DNA from: Dysosmobacter sp. Marseille-Q4140
GTDB taxonomy: Bacteria; Bacillota; Clostridia; Oscillospirales; Oscillospiraceae
Length of the DNA stretch: 64,000 nucleotides
Direction: 5' to 3'
NCBI GenBank assembly: GCA_018228705.1
Contig: CP073694.1
Coordinates: 2,976,001 to 3,040,000 of the forward strand
Each line of letters opens with the position of its first letter. Position 1 is the first letter of the stretch. Positions 40,599 to 49,854 of this stretch are shown here, in pieces. The translations under genes were made by a program, and so were the position numbers. The notes under the pieces are model-generated. The model was given only the letters and a program-made list of their open reading frames with translations. It ran no database searches and was not told the origin of the DNA.

Positions 40599-41606
40599 AT
40601 GCTGATGAGAAAGAATGATATGCTGTACCTGAACGCTCCGGAGGACGCCGTGGCCGCCGTCATGTGGATTGATCCCCCGGTGCTCTCTCCCCGGTGCCGG
40701 GTCAACGAGGCCATTGAGCGGATCCGGCAGGTGGGCCTGCCCGATGCCGGGCTCAACAGCTGCTTTGTGGTGTCGGAGGAGGGCGTCCTGCTGGGCCTGG
40801 TGGGCCTGCGGACGCTGCTGCTGACCCGGGGCGGCGTGCGGCTGGAGACGGTGATGACCCACCCCTTCGCCACCCTCCAGCCGGAGGACGACCGGGAGGT
40901 GGCCGCCCAGCTGATGGAGCGGTACGACCTGCCGGAGCTGCCGGTGGTGGATGCCGGCAACCATCTGGTGGGGGTCGTCACCGCCGCGGATGCCATGACG
41001 GTGCTCCAGGCGGAGGCCACGGAGGACATGGAGGTCATGGCCGCCATGACCCCCTCGGAGGAGCCGTATTTTGAAAGCTCCATTTTCCGCCTGTTCCGCA
41101 GCCGGGTGGTGTGGCTGATGCTGCTGATGCTCTCCGCCACCGTCACCGGCGGCATCATCTCCCACTTTGAGGATGCCCTGGCCGCCCAGGTGGTCCTGAC
41201 GGCCTTCATCCCCATGCTGATGGACACCGGCGGCAACTGCGGCTGCCAGTCCTCCGTCATGGTGATCCGGGGACTGTCCCTGGGTGAGATCCACTTTTCC
41301 GACTGGGGCCGGGTCCTGTGGCGGGAGATCCGGGTCAGCGGCCTGTGCGCCGCGGCTTTGGCGGCGGTGAACTTCTTCCGCCTGATCCTGCTTTCCGGCG
41401 TGAATTTCAGCGTGGCAGCCACCGTCAGCCTGACCCTGATCGCCACGGTGGTGCTGTCCGACCTGGTGGGCGGGCTGCTGCCCCTGGGGGCCAAGCGGCT
41501 GGGCTTCGACCCGGCGGTCATGGCCAGCCCCCTGATCACCACCATCGTGGATGCGCTGTCTCTGCTGATCTACTTCCAGATGGCCAGCTGGCTGCTGGCG
41601 CTGTGA
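40599..41606 (+). CDS. mgtE: MgtE-type magnesium transporter lacking the N domain
   Basis: This 335-residue protein begins almost directly at the CBS pair (about 25-150), then has five membrane helices (about 170-335). The pore signature FIPMLMDTGGNCGCQSSVMV and VIRGLSLGEI is intact. Typical MgtE proteins are about 450 residues with an N-terminal helical Mg-sensing domain of about 125 residues; that domain is missing here. ATG 40599 is 8 nt after AGGAGG. It imports Mg2+ and is under the M-box upstream. Confidence 0.88.
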   Translation: MLMRKNDMLYLNAPEDAVAAVMWIDPPVLSPRCRVNEAIERIRQVGLPDAGLNSCFVVSEEGVLLGLVGLRTLLLTRGGVRLETVMTHPFATLQPEDDREVAAQLMERYDLPELPVVDAGNHLVGVVTAADAMTVLQAEATEDMEVMAAMTPSEEPYFESSIFRLFRSRVVWLMLLMLSATVTGGIISHFEDALAAQVVLTAFIPMLMDTGGNCGCQSSVMVIRGLSLGEIHFSDWGRVLWREIRVSGLCAAALAAVNFFRLILLSGVNFSVAATVSLTLIATVVLSDLVGGLLPLGAKRLGFDPAVMASPLITTIVDALSLLIYFQMASWLLAL

Positions 41607-41628
41607 ACGGGCGTCCCGGGAATACGAA

Positions 41629-41661
41629 AAAAGCCCCGCTGCAATCCGCAGCGGGGCTTTT
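41629..41661 (+). terminator. mgtE terminator
   Basis: A 14-bp perfect stem (AAAAGCCCCGCTGC / GCAGCGGGGCTTTT), 5-nt loop; bidirectional. Confidence 0.88.
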
Positions 41662-41670
41662 GCCATGTGT

Positions 41671-41716
41671 TCAGTTCAGGAAGTCCTTCCGCTTCTTGGA
41701 GCGGCTGGGGTGGCGC
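41671..41716 (-). repeat. Partial copy of the rpoD 3' end
   Basis: Read leftward it encodes [14 protein letters not shown] and a TGA stop, a near copy of the true rpoD end at 41869-41914 (39 of 42 compared bases identical). The two copies lie 198 nt apart in direct orientation. The 152 nt between them contain no gene and no tRNA; they include a short inverted repeat TTCTGCCGG/CGGCAGAAG-type stretch around 41750. Confidence 0.85.
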
Positions 41717-41868
41717 GTCGCCGTCGCGGACTCCGCATCCCTCGCTTCTGCCGGCGGCAGAAGCGCTCTCGCTCCGTCGCTCCGGCTCTCCCCACGGGAC
41801 CCGCTGAGCTGGGCTCCCGCGGAGACCCCAAAACTGCGCCCCAAGGGAGCTGCGTCCGGAAAAGCTGT

Positions 41869-43332
41869 TTAGTTCAAAAAGTCCTTCAGCTTCTTGGAGC
41901 GGCTGGGGTGGCGCAGTTTGCGCAGGGCCTTGGCCTCGATCTGGCGGATGCGCTCCCGGGTGACGTTGAACTCCTTGCCAACTTCCTCCAATGTGCGGGT
42001 CCGGCCGTCCTCGATGCCGAAGCGCAGCTTGAGGACCTTCTCCTCCCGGGGGGTCAGGGTGGACAGCACGTCCATCAGCTGCTCCTTGAGCAGCGTGAAG
42101 CTGGCGGCCTCGCTGGGCTCGCTGGCGCCCTCGTCGGGGATGAAGTCGCCCAGGTGGCTATCCTCCTCCTCGCCGATGGGGGTCTCCAGGGAGACGGGCT
42201 CCTGGGCGATCTTCAGGATCTCCCGGACCTTCTCCACCGGCATGCCCATCTCGGCGCTGATCTCGTTGGGGGAGGGATCGTGGCCCAGCTCCTGGAGCAG
42301 CTGGCGGCTGACCCGGATGACCTTGTTGATGGTCTCCACCATGTGGACGGGGATGCGGATGGTCCGGGCCTGGTCGGCGATGGCCCGGGTGATGGCCTGC
42401 CGGATCCACCAGGTGGCGTAGGTGGAGAACTTGTAGCCCTTGGTGTAGTCGAACTTCTCCACGGCCTTGATGAGTCCTAAGTTGCCCTCCTGGATCAGGT
42501 CCAGGAACAGCATGCCCCGGCCCACGTACCGCTTGGCGATGGACACCACCAGGCGGAGGTTGGCCTCGGCCAGCTTCTGCTTGGCGGCCTCGCCCTTCTT
42601 CTCCGCCTTCTTCCAGGCGGCGATCTCCTCGTCGGTGTAAGGCACCGGCTCCCCGGCGTCCTTCAGACGGCGGATCTCGTGGAGGCGGCGCTCGGCCTCG
42701 TTGCCCTCGCCCATGACCTGGGCCAGGGCGATCTCCTCGTCGGGGGAGAGCAGGGGCACCTTACCGATCTCCTTGAGGTACATGCGGACGGGATCGTCGA
42801 TGGAGAAGTTGTTGACCAGGGTGTTGGGGTCCACCAGCTCCTCTTCCTCCACGTCGGCGATCTCCTCGGCGGGGGGCTCGTCGTCGGGCAGGTCCGTCAG
42901 CAGCGGCTCGTCGGCGCTGATGTCGATGTTCAGCGCCTCCAGGGAGTCGTACAGCTGGTCCATCTGCTCGCCTTCCAGGTTCAGGTCGTCCACGGCGTCC
43001 ATGAGCTCGGCGGACTCCAGCTTACCCTTCTTCTTGCCCCGGGCCAGCAGCTCCCGCAGCTTTTCGTTGCCCATGAGCCAGCCGGCAGCGGGCAGCGCCG
43101 CCACCTGCTTGTCGTCCAGCCGCAGGATGCCGGCCTTTTTGGCCTCCTCGTCCGTCAGCAGGCGGGGAGCCTCCGGCTCCTCGGCGGCCTTTTTCTTGGC
43201 GGACTTTTTCCCGGACTTGGCAGCCGGCCCCCCGTCCGCTTTTGAACTCTCCGCGGCCTCCTCGGCGGCGGCCAGCAGAGCGTCCGCCTGCTGCTCCAGC
43301 TCCTCGGGGGTGAATTCCTGTTTCTTAGCCAT
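41869..43332 (-). CDS. rpoD: Primary sigma factor RpoD (sigma-A)
   Basis: This 487-residue housekeeping sigma factor has an acidic, Ala/Lys-rich N-terminal region, region 1.2 ([20 protein letters not shown]), region 2 with the -10 recognition helix [20 protein letters not shown], region 3 and region 4 ([40 protein letters not shown]). ATG 43332 was chosen over an upstream ATG because GGAGGAAAG precedes it; it overlaps the dnaG stop by 8 nt. dnaG-rpoD is the conserved macromolecular synthesis operon order. Confidence 0.97.
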   Translation of the reverse strand: MAKKQEFTPEELEQQADALLAAAEEAAESSKADGGPAAKSGKKSAKKKAAEEPEAPRLLTDEEAKKAGILRLDDKQVAALPAAGWLMGNEKLRELLARGKKKGKLESAELMDAVDDLNLEGEQMDQLYDSLEALNIDISADEPLLTDLPDDEPPAEEIADVEEEELVDPNTLVNNFSIDDPVRMYLKEIGKVPLLSPDEEIALAQVMGEGNEAERRLHEIRRLKDAGEPVPYTDEEIAAWKKAEKKGEAAKQKLAEANLRLVVSIAKRYVGRGMLFLDLIQEGNLGLIKAVEKFDYTKGYKFSTYATWWIRQAITRAIADQARTIRIPVHMVETINKVIRVSRQLLQELGHDPSPNEISAEMGMPVEKVREILKIAQEPVSLETPIGEEEDSHLGDFIPDEGASEPSEAASFTLLKEQLMDVLSTLTPREEKVLKLRFGIEDGRTRTLEEVGKEFNVTRERIRQIEAKALRKLRHPSRSKKLKDFLN

Positions 43333-45112
43333 GCTGCTTTCCTCCATTACCCTTTTTGTCTTTGTATTTTTCCGTGGCCGCCAGAAGGGGGTCCACGTCG
43401 TCTCCGCCGGAGCGCTTGCGCCACTCCGACTGAATGATGCGTATGTAGTCCGCCAGTGCCTGCGCGGCGTTGGCCAGGGACTCCGGCCGCTCCGTCACGT
43501 CGATGAGGTGACTGATTTCCTCCTGAGAGAAGAACTCCGCCAGCAGGGGAATCGAGGGATCCCGTCCCACCCGGCGCTGGTTCCAGAGCTGCGTGAACGC
43601 CCTGCCCAGCAGGGGGGAGGAGAACTGCTCCTCCGTCAGGGGCGGCGCGTCCGGAAAGACGGTGGCGTCCTTGACCAGAAGCCGCAGCACGCCCTCCTCG
43701 GCCCGGGCGGAGCGGACGTTGTCGTAGCGCAGGGTCCGCTCCCGGGGCTGGAGCGAGGCCGCCGGGTTCAGTTCCCGCCGCAGCTCCGCCCGCTTTTCCT
43801 GCCGGGTCCGCTGGCGGAAGGCACGCTGGACCTCCAGCTTCATGGCCTCCGGGGTGATCTTGGCGGCCTCCGCCGCCCGGCCGGTGTAGATCTCCCGCTC
43901 CACGGCGTTTTCCAGGGTGGACAGCAGGGCGCTGATCTCCTCGCAGTAGGACACCCGGCCCTCGTCGTTGGTCAGGTCGTGCTTGGCGGCCACCTGGGCC
44001 ATGCGGAACTCGATGCCGTTCTCGCTGCCGCTCAGCAGCCGCTCAAAGGCGTCGGGGCCCTGGAACTTGATGAAGTCGTCGGCGTCTTGCTTGACATACT
44101 CCCCGTCCACCAGGCGCCTCGGCAGCTGGAGGACCTTCACGGAGAAGTCGGAGTTGTTCAGGATCTGGAGCGCCCGCTCCGTGGCGATCTTGCCGGCGTT
44201 GTCGTTGTCGTAGCAGAGGACCAGCTCCTTGGTGAAGCGGGAGAGGAGCCGGGTCTGCTCCACGGTCAGCGCCGTGCCCATGGAGGCCACGGCGTTGTCG
44301 AACCCCGCCTGGTGCAGCGTCACGATGTCCAGGTTGCCCTCACAGAGGATGATATTGGGCCGCTTGGTCTTTTTTGCCAGGTTCAGCCCGTACAGCACCC
44401 GCCGCTTGGAATAGACCGGCGTCTCCGACGAGTTCATGTACTTGGGCTCGGACTTGTCCAGCACCCGGCTGCCAAAGGCCACCACGTCGCCCCGGGTGTC
44501 CACCACCGGCAGCATCAGCCGGTTTCGGAACTTGTCGTACAGACGGCCGTTCTTGTTCTGGACCACCAGCCCCGCGTCCAGCAGTTCCCGTTTGGAGTAG
44601 CCCCGGCGGGTCATCTCCGTCAGCAGGGTGTCCCAGCTGTCCGGGGAGGCGCCCATGCCGAACTTCACGGCGGTGGACTTTTTGATCTGCCGCCGCTCCA
44701 GATACGCCCGCACCGCCGCGCCCTCCGGCTGCTGGAGCAGCTGGTAGTAGAAGCGGGCGGCGTCCCGGTTGAGGTCCAGCAGCCGCTGGCGGCGGCGTCC
44801 GGCCTCTCGGTCGCCCTCCTCTTCCGGCACCTCCAGCCCGGCCCGCTTGGCCAGGAACCGCACGGCGTCGGGGAAGGACAGGTTCTCCTCCTCCATGATG
44901 AAGTTGATGACGCCACCGCCCCGCTTGCAGCCGAAGCAGTAGTAGATCTGCTTGTCCGGCGAGACGGAGAAGGAGCCGGTCTTTTCACTGTGGAAGGGGC
45001 AAAGGCCGAAGAGATTGGCGCCCTTGCGCTGGAGCTGGACATAGCTGCCCACCACGTCCACGATGTCGCTGCGGGCGAGCAATTCGTCCAGAAAAGCCTG
45101 GGGAAACGCCAT
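43325..45112 (-). CDS. dnaG: DNA primase
   Basis: This 595-residue primase lays RNA primers for replication. The zinc-binding ligands are C38, H41, C59 and C62 ([11 protein letters not shown] to [10 protein letters not shown]). The RNA polymerase core has [14 protein letters not shown] and the TOPRIM part [14 protein letters not shown] and [18 protein letters not shown]. The C-terminal ~150 residues form the helicase-binding domain. ATG 45112 follows GGAAGGACGG. It is followed at once by rpoD. Confidence 0.95.
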   Translation of the reverse strand: MAFPQAFLDELLARSDIVDVVGSYVQLQRKGANLFGLCPFHSEKTGSFSVSPDKQIYYCFGCKRGGGVINFIMEEENLSFPDAVRFLAKRAGLEVPEEEGDREAGRRRQRLLDLNRDAARFYYQLLQQPEGAAVRAYLERRQIKKSTAVKFGMGASPDSWDTLLTEMTRRGYSKRELLDAGLVVQNKNGRLYDKFRNRLMLPVVDTRGDVVAFGSRVLDKSEPKYMNSSETPVYSKRRVLYGLNLAKKTKRPNIILCEGNLDIVTLHQAGFDNAVASMGTALTVEQTRLLSRFTKELVLCYDNDNAGKIATERALQILNNSDFSVKVLQLPRRLVDGEYVKQDADDFIKFQGPDAFERLLSGSENGIEFRMAQVAAKHDLTNDEGRVSYCEEISALLSTLENAVEREIYTGRAAEAAKITPEAMKLEVQRAFRQRTRQEKRAELRRELNPAASLQPRERTLRYDNVRSARAEEGVLRLLVKDATVFPDAPPLTEEQFSSPLLGRAFTQLWNQRRVGRDPSIPLLAEFFSQEEISHLIDVTERPESLANAAQALADYIRIIQSEWRKRSGGDDVDPLLAATEKYKDKKGNGGKQHG

Positions 45113-45270
45113 CTTCCGTCCTTCCTTTCGCTCAGTTTTGCCGGTTTTCCCCCGGGCCATACCGGGAGAAACGCGGCGCGCTCGAAACGAGACAATTTAG
45201 ATATACCCCGCCGCTGCCGCATTTCCTCTTTTTTTCTCAAATTTTTTTCAAAAAGTTTTTTCGGTGTGCC

Positions 45271-45299
45271 TTTACATACCGGGAGGGCATGCGTAAAAT
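45271..45299 (+). promoter_or_regulatory. Promoter of the Sfp-type gene
   Basis: TTTACA (45271-45276), 17 nt, TAAAAT (45294-45299). Confidence 0.6.
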
Positions 45300-45352
45300 G
45301 AAGGAAAAACGCCGGGCGCGGAAACTGGCCCGGCAGGGAGGAGGCGCGGATT

Positions 45353-45952
45353 ATGCCCATCGAGCTTTGGGCCGCCCGGTTGGAGCGGCCCCTGACGGCA
45401 GAGGAGGATGCGGCCATGCTGGCCCTGCTGCCGCCGGAGCGGCGGGAGCGGCTGGAGCGGCTGCGGCAGCCGGAAAAGCGGCGGGAGCCCCTGTGCGCCT
45501 ACCTGATCCTGTGCCGGGCCCTGTGGGAGCAGTACCGCTGGCGGACCCTGCCGCCCATCCGGACCACCTCTCTGGGCAAGCCCTATTTTCCGGATCACCC
45601 GGATGTCCACTTCAACCTCAGCCACACCGCCGGAGCGGTGCTGGTGGCCCTGTCGGACCGGCCCGTAGGGGTGGATATCGAGCGTATCCGGCCGGTGAGC
45701 CCCCGGACCATGCGGCGCCTGGCGGACGTCCAGACCGAGCGGGCCTTTTTCGAGAGCTGGGTCCGGCGGGAGGCCCGCTCCAAGCGCAGCGGCGCCGGCG
45801 TTGGAACCATGCTGACGGCGGAGGAGCCTCTCCAGCGGGGGGAGCAGTTCTACGAGCTGGATACCTTTCCCGGCTATGCGGCGGGAGTGTCCACCCGGGG
45901 CGGAGGGCCGCCGTCACCCCTGCGGCGCTATACCCTGGACGAGATCACCTGA
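45353..45952 (+). CDS. 4'-phosphopantetheinyl transferase (Sfp/AcpT type)
   Basis: This 199-residue enzyme transfers phosphopantetheine from CoA to a serine of acyl or peptidyl carrier proteins. Motifs: GKPYFP, HFNLSHTAGAV, GVDIERI (Mg-binding Asp/Glu) and FFESWVRREARSK, in which the usual W-x-x-K-E-A has Arg in place of Lys. The C-terminal part is degenerate compared with Sfp. No polyketide or peptide synthetase is nearby, so the target could be a fatty-acid or secondary carrier protein. AGGGAGGAGG precedes the ATG. Confidence 0.82.
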   Translation: MPIELWAARLERPLTAEEDAAMLALLPPERRERLERLRQPEKRREPLCAYLILCRALWEQYRWRTLPPIRTTSLGKPYFPDHPDVHFNLSHTAGAVLVALSDRPVGVDIERIRPVSPRTMRRLADVQTERAFFESWVRREARSKRSGAGVGTMLTAEEPLQRGEQFYELDTFPGYAAGVSTRGGGPPSPLRRYTLDEIT

Positions 45953-45964
45953 GCGGAAAGAAAT

Positions 45965-45998
45965 AACAGGCGGCGGGGCATTCGCCCTGCCGCCTGTT
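45965..45998. terminator. Terminator between the Sfp-type and CBS genes
   Basis: AACAGGCGGC / GCCGCCTGTT with further GGGC/GCCC pairing across a short loop. Confidence 0.75.
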
Positions 45999-46014
45999 CC
46001 GTTGCCGCTTGGGT

Positions 46015-46461
46015 CTACACGATCTTGCGAAGGAGACGGGGCTGAGCCGCGTCCTTCTGTTCCGAGAAGTAACGGATGATGTCCTTTCGGGTCACGATGC
46101 CGGTGAAATTGCCCAGATCGTCCACCACCGGGATGAAGTTCTGCTGCATGGCGCTGTTGACCAGCTCCTCCATGGTGACGGTGATGCGGACGGGGGGATA
46201 CGCGTCACGGTTCAGAATATCCCGGATCCGCAGGTCCTCCAGCTCCTTCATGGAGAGGGGGCGGCGGGTGTCCTCCTGAGAGAGCAGCCGCCAGAGGAAA
46301 TCCCCCTCGCTGACGGTGCCTGCGTACTGCCCCTCCCGGGTGATGACGGGAATGGCGGTATAGCCGTGGTAGCGCATCTTCTCCAGGCCCTGGCGGAAGG
46401 TGTAGTCATCGTACAGGTAAGCGACGGTGCTTTTGGGGAGCAGAAAATAGGCAATGTTCAC
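46015..46461 (-). CDS. CBS-domain pair protein
   Basis: This 148-residue protein consists of two CBS motifs and no catalytic domain. CBS1 (about 8-65) has KMRYHGYTAIPVITREGQYA and CBS2 (about 85-140) has AMQQNFIPVVDDLGNFTGIV followed by TRKDIIRYF. Such stand-alone modules bind adenosine nucleotides and modulate partner proteins. Leftward, divergent from the Crp/Fnr gene. Confidence 0.82.
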   Translation of the reverse strand: MNIAYFLLPKSTVAYLYDDYTFRQGLEKMRYHGYTAIPVITREGQYAGTVSEGDFLWRLLSQEDTRRPLSMKELEDLRIRDILNRDAYPPVRITVTMEELVNSAMQQNFIPVVDDLGNFTGIVTRKDIIRYFSEQKDAAQPRLLRKIV

Positions 46462-46586
46462 TTCGCTGCTTCCTTTCTGGGGCGGCGCGCCGCCCGTAAT
46501 GGGCCCCTCCGGCCTTTCTATTATATAGTATACAGGACCCGGCGGGGAATTGGTGAATAATCTATGAAATCTGCCGGAAGTGAGGC

Positions 46587-46615
46587 TTTACATTTGCGGA
46601 AGGGACTGGTATCAT
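46587..46615 (+). promoter_or_regulatory. Promoter of the Crp/Fnr-family gene
   Basis: TTTACA (46587-46592), 17 nt, TATCAT (46610-46615). Confidence 0.65.
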
Positions 46616-46653
46616 GAGGGCGTGATATATGCAACAACAAGGAGGCGGTCACT

Positions 46654-47316
46654 GTGCTGACCCGGCAGGAGCTGGAGAAGAACCCGCTGTTTCAGGACAT
46701 CACCTATGAGAGCTATCTGCAGATGCTGACCTGTTTCCAGGCGGTGCAGAAAAGCTACCGGCCCGACGAGGTGCTCTACGATTTCACCGATCCCCGCAGC
46801 AACTCTGTGGGCATTCTGGAGCGGGGCACGGCCGCGCTGATCCGCATTGACGAGGAGGGCGTCACCACCGTGCTGGAGGAGCTGGGGCCCGGCGGCGTGT
46901 TTGGCCGGAGCCTGGCGTTTTCCGGCTCCCGGCGGGACAGCCTGGAGGTGGTGGCACGGACGCCCTGCGATGTGGCCTACATCGACTATCCCCACATCCT
47001 CAAGCGATGCGAGAACGCCTGTGCCCACCACAGCATGCTGGTGCAGAACATGCTGCGGCTGATCTCCGAGAAGGCCCAGAGCCTCAGCGAGCGGGTGGAC
47101 GTGCTCTCCCGCCGGTCCATCCGGGAAAAGCTGCTGTGCTACTTCCGCCAGCTGTCGGAAAAGGCCGGCGGGGACACCTTCACGCTGCCCTTTTCCCTCA
47201 GCACCCTGGCCGACTACATCGCCACGGACCGCAGCGCCATGATGCGGGAGCTCAAGCGGCTGCGGGAGGAGGGCCTGCTCCGCTCCGACGGACGGCGCTT
47301 CACGCTGCTGGTATGA
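46654..47316 (+). CDS. Crp/Fnr-family transcription regulator
   Basis: This 220-residue regulator has an N-terminal cyclic-nucleotide-type beta-barrel (about 15-120) and a C-terminal winged helix (STLADYIATDRSAMMRELKR). The N-terminus lacks the Cys cluster of FNR, so an iron-sulfur oxygen sensor is unlikely; the effector is unknown. It starts at GTG 46654 after AAGGAGGCGG. It ends 168 nt before nfnA, which has its own promoter, so it may regulate nfnAB or other redox genes. Confidence 0.85.
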   Translation: MLTRQELEKNPLFQDITYESYLQMLTCFQAVQKSYRPDEVLYDFTDPRSNSVGILERGTAALIRIDEEGVTTVLEELGPGGVFGRSLAFSGSRRDSLEVVARTPCDVAYIDYPHILKRCENACAHHSMLVQNMLRLISEKAQSLSERVDVLSRRSIREKLLCYFRQLSEKAGGDTFTLPFSLSTLADYIATDRSAMMRELKRLREEGLLRSDGRRFTLLV

Positions 47317-47383
47317 CGGAGAGATCCTTTGCAATAGTACCAAAAAGCCCGGGGGATTTCCCGGAAAATCTCTGGAAAACGCA

Positions 47384-47412
47384 TTGACTGCGTATCCTGT
47401 ATATGTTAAAAT
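47384..47412 (+). promoter_or_regulatory. nfnAB promoter
   Basis: TTGACT (47384-47389), 17 nt, TAAAAT (47407-47412). Confidence 0.7.
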
Positions 47413-47484
47413 GTAAACAATGTGCCGCTGGACAAGCGGCGGCAGATGCGGAAAAATTCGAGGATTCGGGAAAGAAGGAAGGAT

Positions 47485-48327
47485 ATGTATCGCATCGTAA
47501 GAAAAGAGGCTCTCCGCCCCACCGTCACCCTCTATGAGATCGAGGCGCCGCTGGTGGCCAAGAAGGCCCAGCCCGGTCAGTTCATCATTCTGCGGGTGGA
47601 CGAGAACGGAGAGCGTATCCCCATTACGATCAACGCCTATGACCCTGAGAAGGGCACCGTCACCATCATCGTCCAGACCGTGGGTGCCACCACCGAGAAG
47701 CTCAGCCACATGAAGGAGGGCGACTTCCTCCAGGACTTCGTGGGTCCCCTGGGCAAGGCCACCGAGACCGAGGGCAAGAAGAAGGTCTGCGTGGTGGGCG
47801 GCGGCGTCGGCTGCGCCATCGCGTACCCTGTGCTGAAGAAGTTCCACGACTCCGGCGCCGAGGTCCACGCGGTCATCGGCTTCAAGAACAAGGACCTGGT
47901 GATCCTGGAGGATCAGTTCCGGGCCGCCAGCAGCGTGCTGAAGATCTGCACCGACGACGGTTCCTACGGCCAGAAGGGCCTGGTCACCGACGCCCTGAAG
48001 GAGCTGATCGACGCCGGCAACCAGTATGACGAGGTGTTCGCCATCGGCCCCATGGTCATGATGAAGTTCGTCTCCAAGACCACCGAGCCCTACGGCATCC
48101 CCACCACCGTCTCCATGAGCCCCATCATGATCGACGGCACCGGCATGTGCGGCGGCTGCCGCCTGAGCGTGGGCGGCGAGATGAAGTTCGCCTGCGTGGA
48201 CGGCCCCGACTTCGACGGCCACAAGGTGGACTGGGATCTGGCGGTCAAGCGCAACCAGATGTACCGGGAGTTTGAGGCCCACAAGTACGAGGAGACCTGC
48301 AACCTGTTCAAGAAGGAGGCCGAATAA
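47485..48327 (+). CDS. nfnA: NfnA, FAD/[2Fe-2S] subunit of NADH-dependent ferredoxin:NADP+ oxidoreductase
   Basis: This 280-residue subunit resembles dihydroorotate dehydrogenase electron-transfer (PyrK-type) proteins. It has an FAD domain (about 1-95), an NAD-binding domain with VCVVGGGVGCAIAYPVLK, and a [2Fe-2S] cluster site near the C-terminus (GTGMCGGCRLSVGGEMKFAC). With NfnB it performs flavin-based electron bifurcation between NADPH, NAD+ and ferredoxin. ATG 47485 follows GAAGGAAGG. nfnB begins 2 nt after its stop, so the pair is translated together. Confidence 0.92.
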   Translation: MYRIVRKEALRPTVTLYEIEAPLVAKKAQPGQFIILRVDENGERIPITINAYDPEKGTVTIIVQTVGATTEKLSHMKEGDFLQDFVGPLGKATETEGKKKVCVVGGGVGCAIAYPVLKKFHDSGAEVHAVIGFKNKDLVILEDQFRAASSVLKICTDDGSYGQKGLVTDALKELIDAGNQYDEVFAIGPMVMMKFVSKTTEPYGIPTTVSMSPIMIDGTGMCGGCRLSVGGEMKFACVDGPDFDGHKVDWDLAVKRNQMYREFEAHKYEETCNLFKKEAE

Positions 48328-48329
48328 CC

Positions 48330-49715
48330 ATGGCCAATATGTCTTTGACGAAGAATCCCATGCCCTCTCAGGACCCCGAGGTCCGCAACAAGAACTTCAG
48401 CGAGGTGGCTCTGGGTTATACCGAGGAGCAGGCTCTGGACGAGGCCCAGCGCTGCCTGCACTGCAAGAACAAGCCCTGCATGACCGGCTGCCCGGTCATG
48501 GTACATATCCCCGAATTCATCGCCGAGGTGGCCAAGGGCAACTTTGAGGAGGCCTATCAGATCATCTCCGCCACCTCTGCCCTGCCCGCCGTGTGCGGCC
48601 GCGTCTGCCCCCAGGAGAGCCAGTGCGAGAAGTACTGCGTCCGGGGCAAGAAGGGCGAGCCCGTGGCCATCGGCCGTCTGGAGCGGTTCGTGGCCGACTG
48701 GCACAATGCCCACGCCACCGCCGCCCCCGAAAAGCCCGCCTCCAACGGCCACCGCGTGGCTGTGGTGGGCTCCGGCCCTGCGGGCCTGACCTGCGCCGGC
48801 GACCTGGCCCGCAAGGGCTACGAGGTCACGGTGTTCGAGGCCCTGCACCTGGCTGGCGGCGTGCTGGTCTACGGTATCCCCGAGTTCCGTCTGCCCAAGT
48901 CCATCGTTCAGAAGGAAGTGGACGGCCTGAAGGCCATGGGCGTCACCATCGCCACCGACACCGTGGTGGGCCGCACCATCACCATCGACGAGCTGATGGA
49001 GGAGCAGGGCTTCGAGGCTGTGTTCATCGGCTCCGGCGCAGGCCTGCCCATGTTCATGAACATCCCCGGTGTGAACTACCGCGGCGTCTACTCCGCCAAC
49101 GAGTTCCTGACCCGTATCAACCTGATGAAGGCCTATCTGCCCGACTCCGACACCCCCATCATCCACCCCAAGCGGGTGGCCGTTGTGGGCGGCGGCAACG
49201 TGGCCATGGACGCCGCTCGCTGCGCCAAGCGCCTGGGCGCCGAGGTCTACATCGTCTACCGCCGCGGCATGGAGGAGCTCCCCGCCCGTAAGGAAGAGGT
49301 GGAGCACGCCGAGGAAGAGGGCATCATCTTCAAGACCCTCAACAACCCCGTGGAGATCTTCGCCGACGAGAACGACAACGTCAACAAGATCCGCTGCATC
49401 CGGATGGAGCTGGGTGAGCCTGACGCCTCCGGCCGCCGCCGTCCCATCGAGGTCCCCGGCAGCGAGTTCGACATCGACGTGGACTGCGTGATCATGGCTC
49501 TGGGCACCAGCCCCAACCCCCTCATTAAGTCCACCACCAAGGGCCTGGAGATCAACAAGAAGGGCGGCATCGTGGTCAACGAGGACGGCCTGACCTCCAG
49601 AGACAGCGTCTACGCCGGCGGCGACGCCGTCACCGGCGCTGCCACCGTCATCCTGGCCATGGGCGCTGGAAAGACCGCCGCCAAGGCCATCGACGAGCAG
49701 CTCAGCGGCAAATAA
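48330..49715 (+). CDS. nfnB: NfnB, large bifurcating subunit (glutamate-synthase small-subunit-like)
   Basis: This 461-residue flavoprotein has an N-terminal ferredoxin-like 4Fe-4S region (RCLHCKNKPCMTGCPV, CGRVCPQESQCEKYC) and two Rossmann folds (VAVVGSGPAGLTCAGDLARK, VAVVGGGNVAMDAARCAKRL). Homologues are often annotated GltA/GltD-like NADPH-dependent oxidoreductase. No glutamate synthase large subunit is next to it and nfnA is coupled upstream, so the Nfn assignment is favoured. It binds NADPH and the bifurcating FAD. Confidence 0.92.
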   Translation: MANMSLTKNPMPSQDPEVRNKNFSEVALGYTEEQALDEAQRCLHCKNKPCMTGCPVMVHIPEFIAEVAKGNFEEAYQIISATSALPAVCGRVCPQESQCEKYCVRGKKGEPVAIGRLERFVADWHNAHATAAPEKPASNGHRVAVVGSGPAGLTCAGDLARKGYEVTVFEALHLAGGVLVYGIPEFRLPKSIVQKEVDGLKAMGVTIATDTVVGRTITIDELMEEQGFEAVFIGSGAGLPMFMNIPGVNYRGVYSANEFLTRINLMKAYLPDSDTPIIHPKRVAVVGGGNVAMDAARCAKRLGAEVYIVYRRGMEELPARKEEVEHAEEEGIIFKTLNNPVEIFADENDNVNKIRCIRMELGEPDASGRRRPIEVPGSEFDIDVDCVIMALGTSPNPLIKSTTKGLEINKKGGIVVNEDGLTSRDSVYAGGDAVTGAATVILAMGAGKTAAKAIDEQLSGK

Positions 49716-49727
49716 GCAGCTATACAG

Positions 49728-49762
49728 AGAAAGCAGACGGTACAGCCGTCTGCTTTCTTTTC
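49728..49762 (+). terminator. nfnAB terminator
   Basis: A 13-bp perfect stem (AGAAAGCAGACGG / CCGTCTGCTTTCT), 5-nt loop, T run. Confidence 0.88.
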
Positions 49763-49789
49763 ATTCCTGTAAAATTTGGGCGCTCCGCC

Positions 49790-49818
49790 TTGACAGAGGC
49801 GGCAGGGTGCCGTATCAT
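49790..49818 (+). promoter_or_regulatory. Promoter of the zinc-ribbon gene set
   Basis: TTGACA (49790-49795), 17 nt, TATCAT (49813-49818). Confidence 0.75.
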
Positions 49819-49854
49819 CGAATCATCCCATTTCGTGCTGGAAGGAGAAGAAAT

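Noticed and set aside
42701..45301. An 866-codon frame antisense to rpoD and dnaG
   Set aside because: It is a shadow of conserved genes, with repetitive Ser/Gly/Arg composition and no homology-like pattern.
48330..49715. NfnB as the glutamate synthase small subunit
   Set aside because: No large subunit gene is present and the coupled upstream gene is a PyrK-like FAD/[2Fe-2S] subunit, which defines Nfn.
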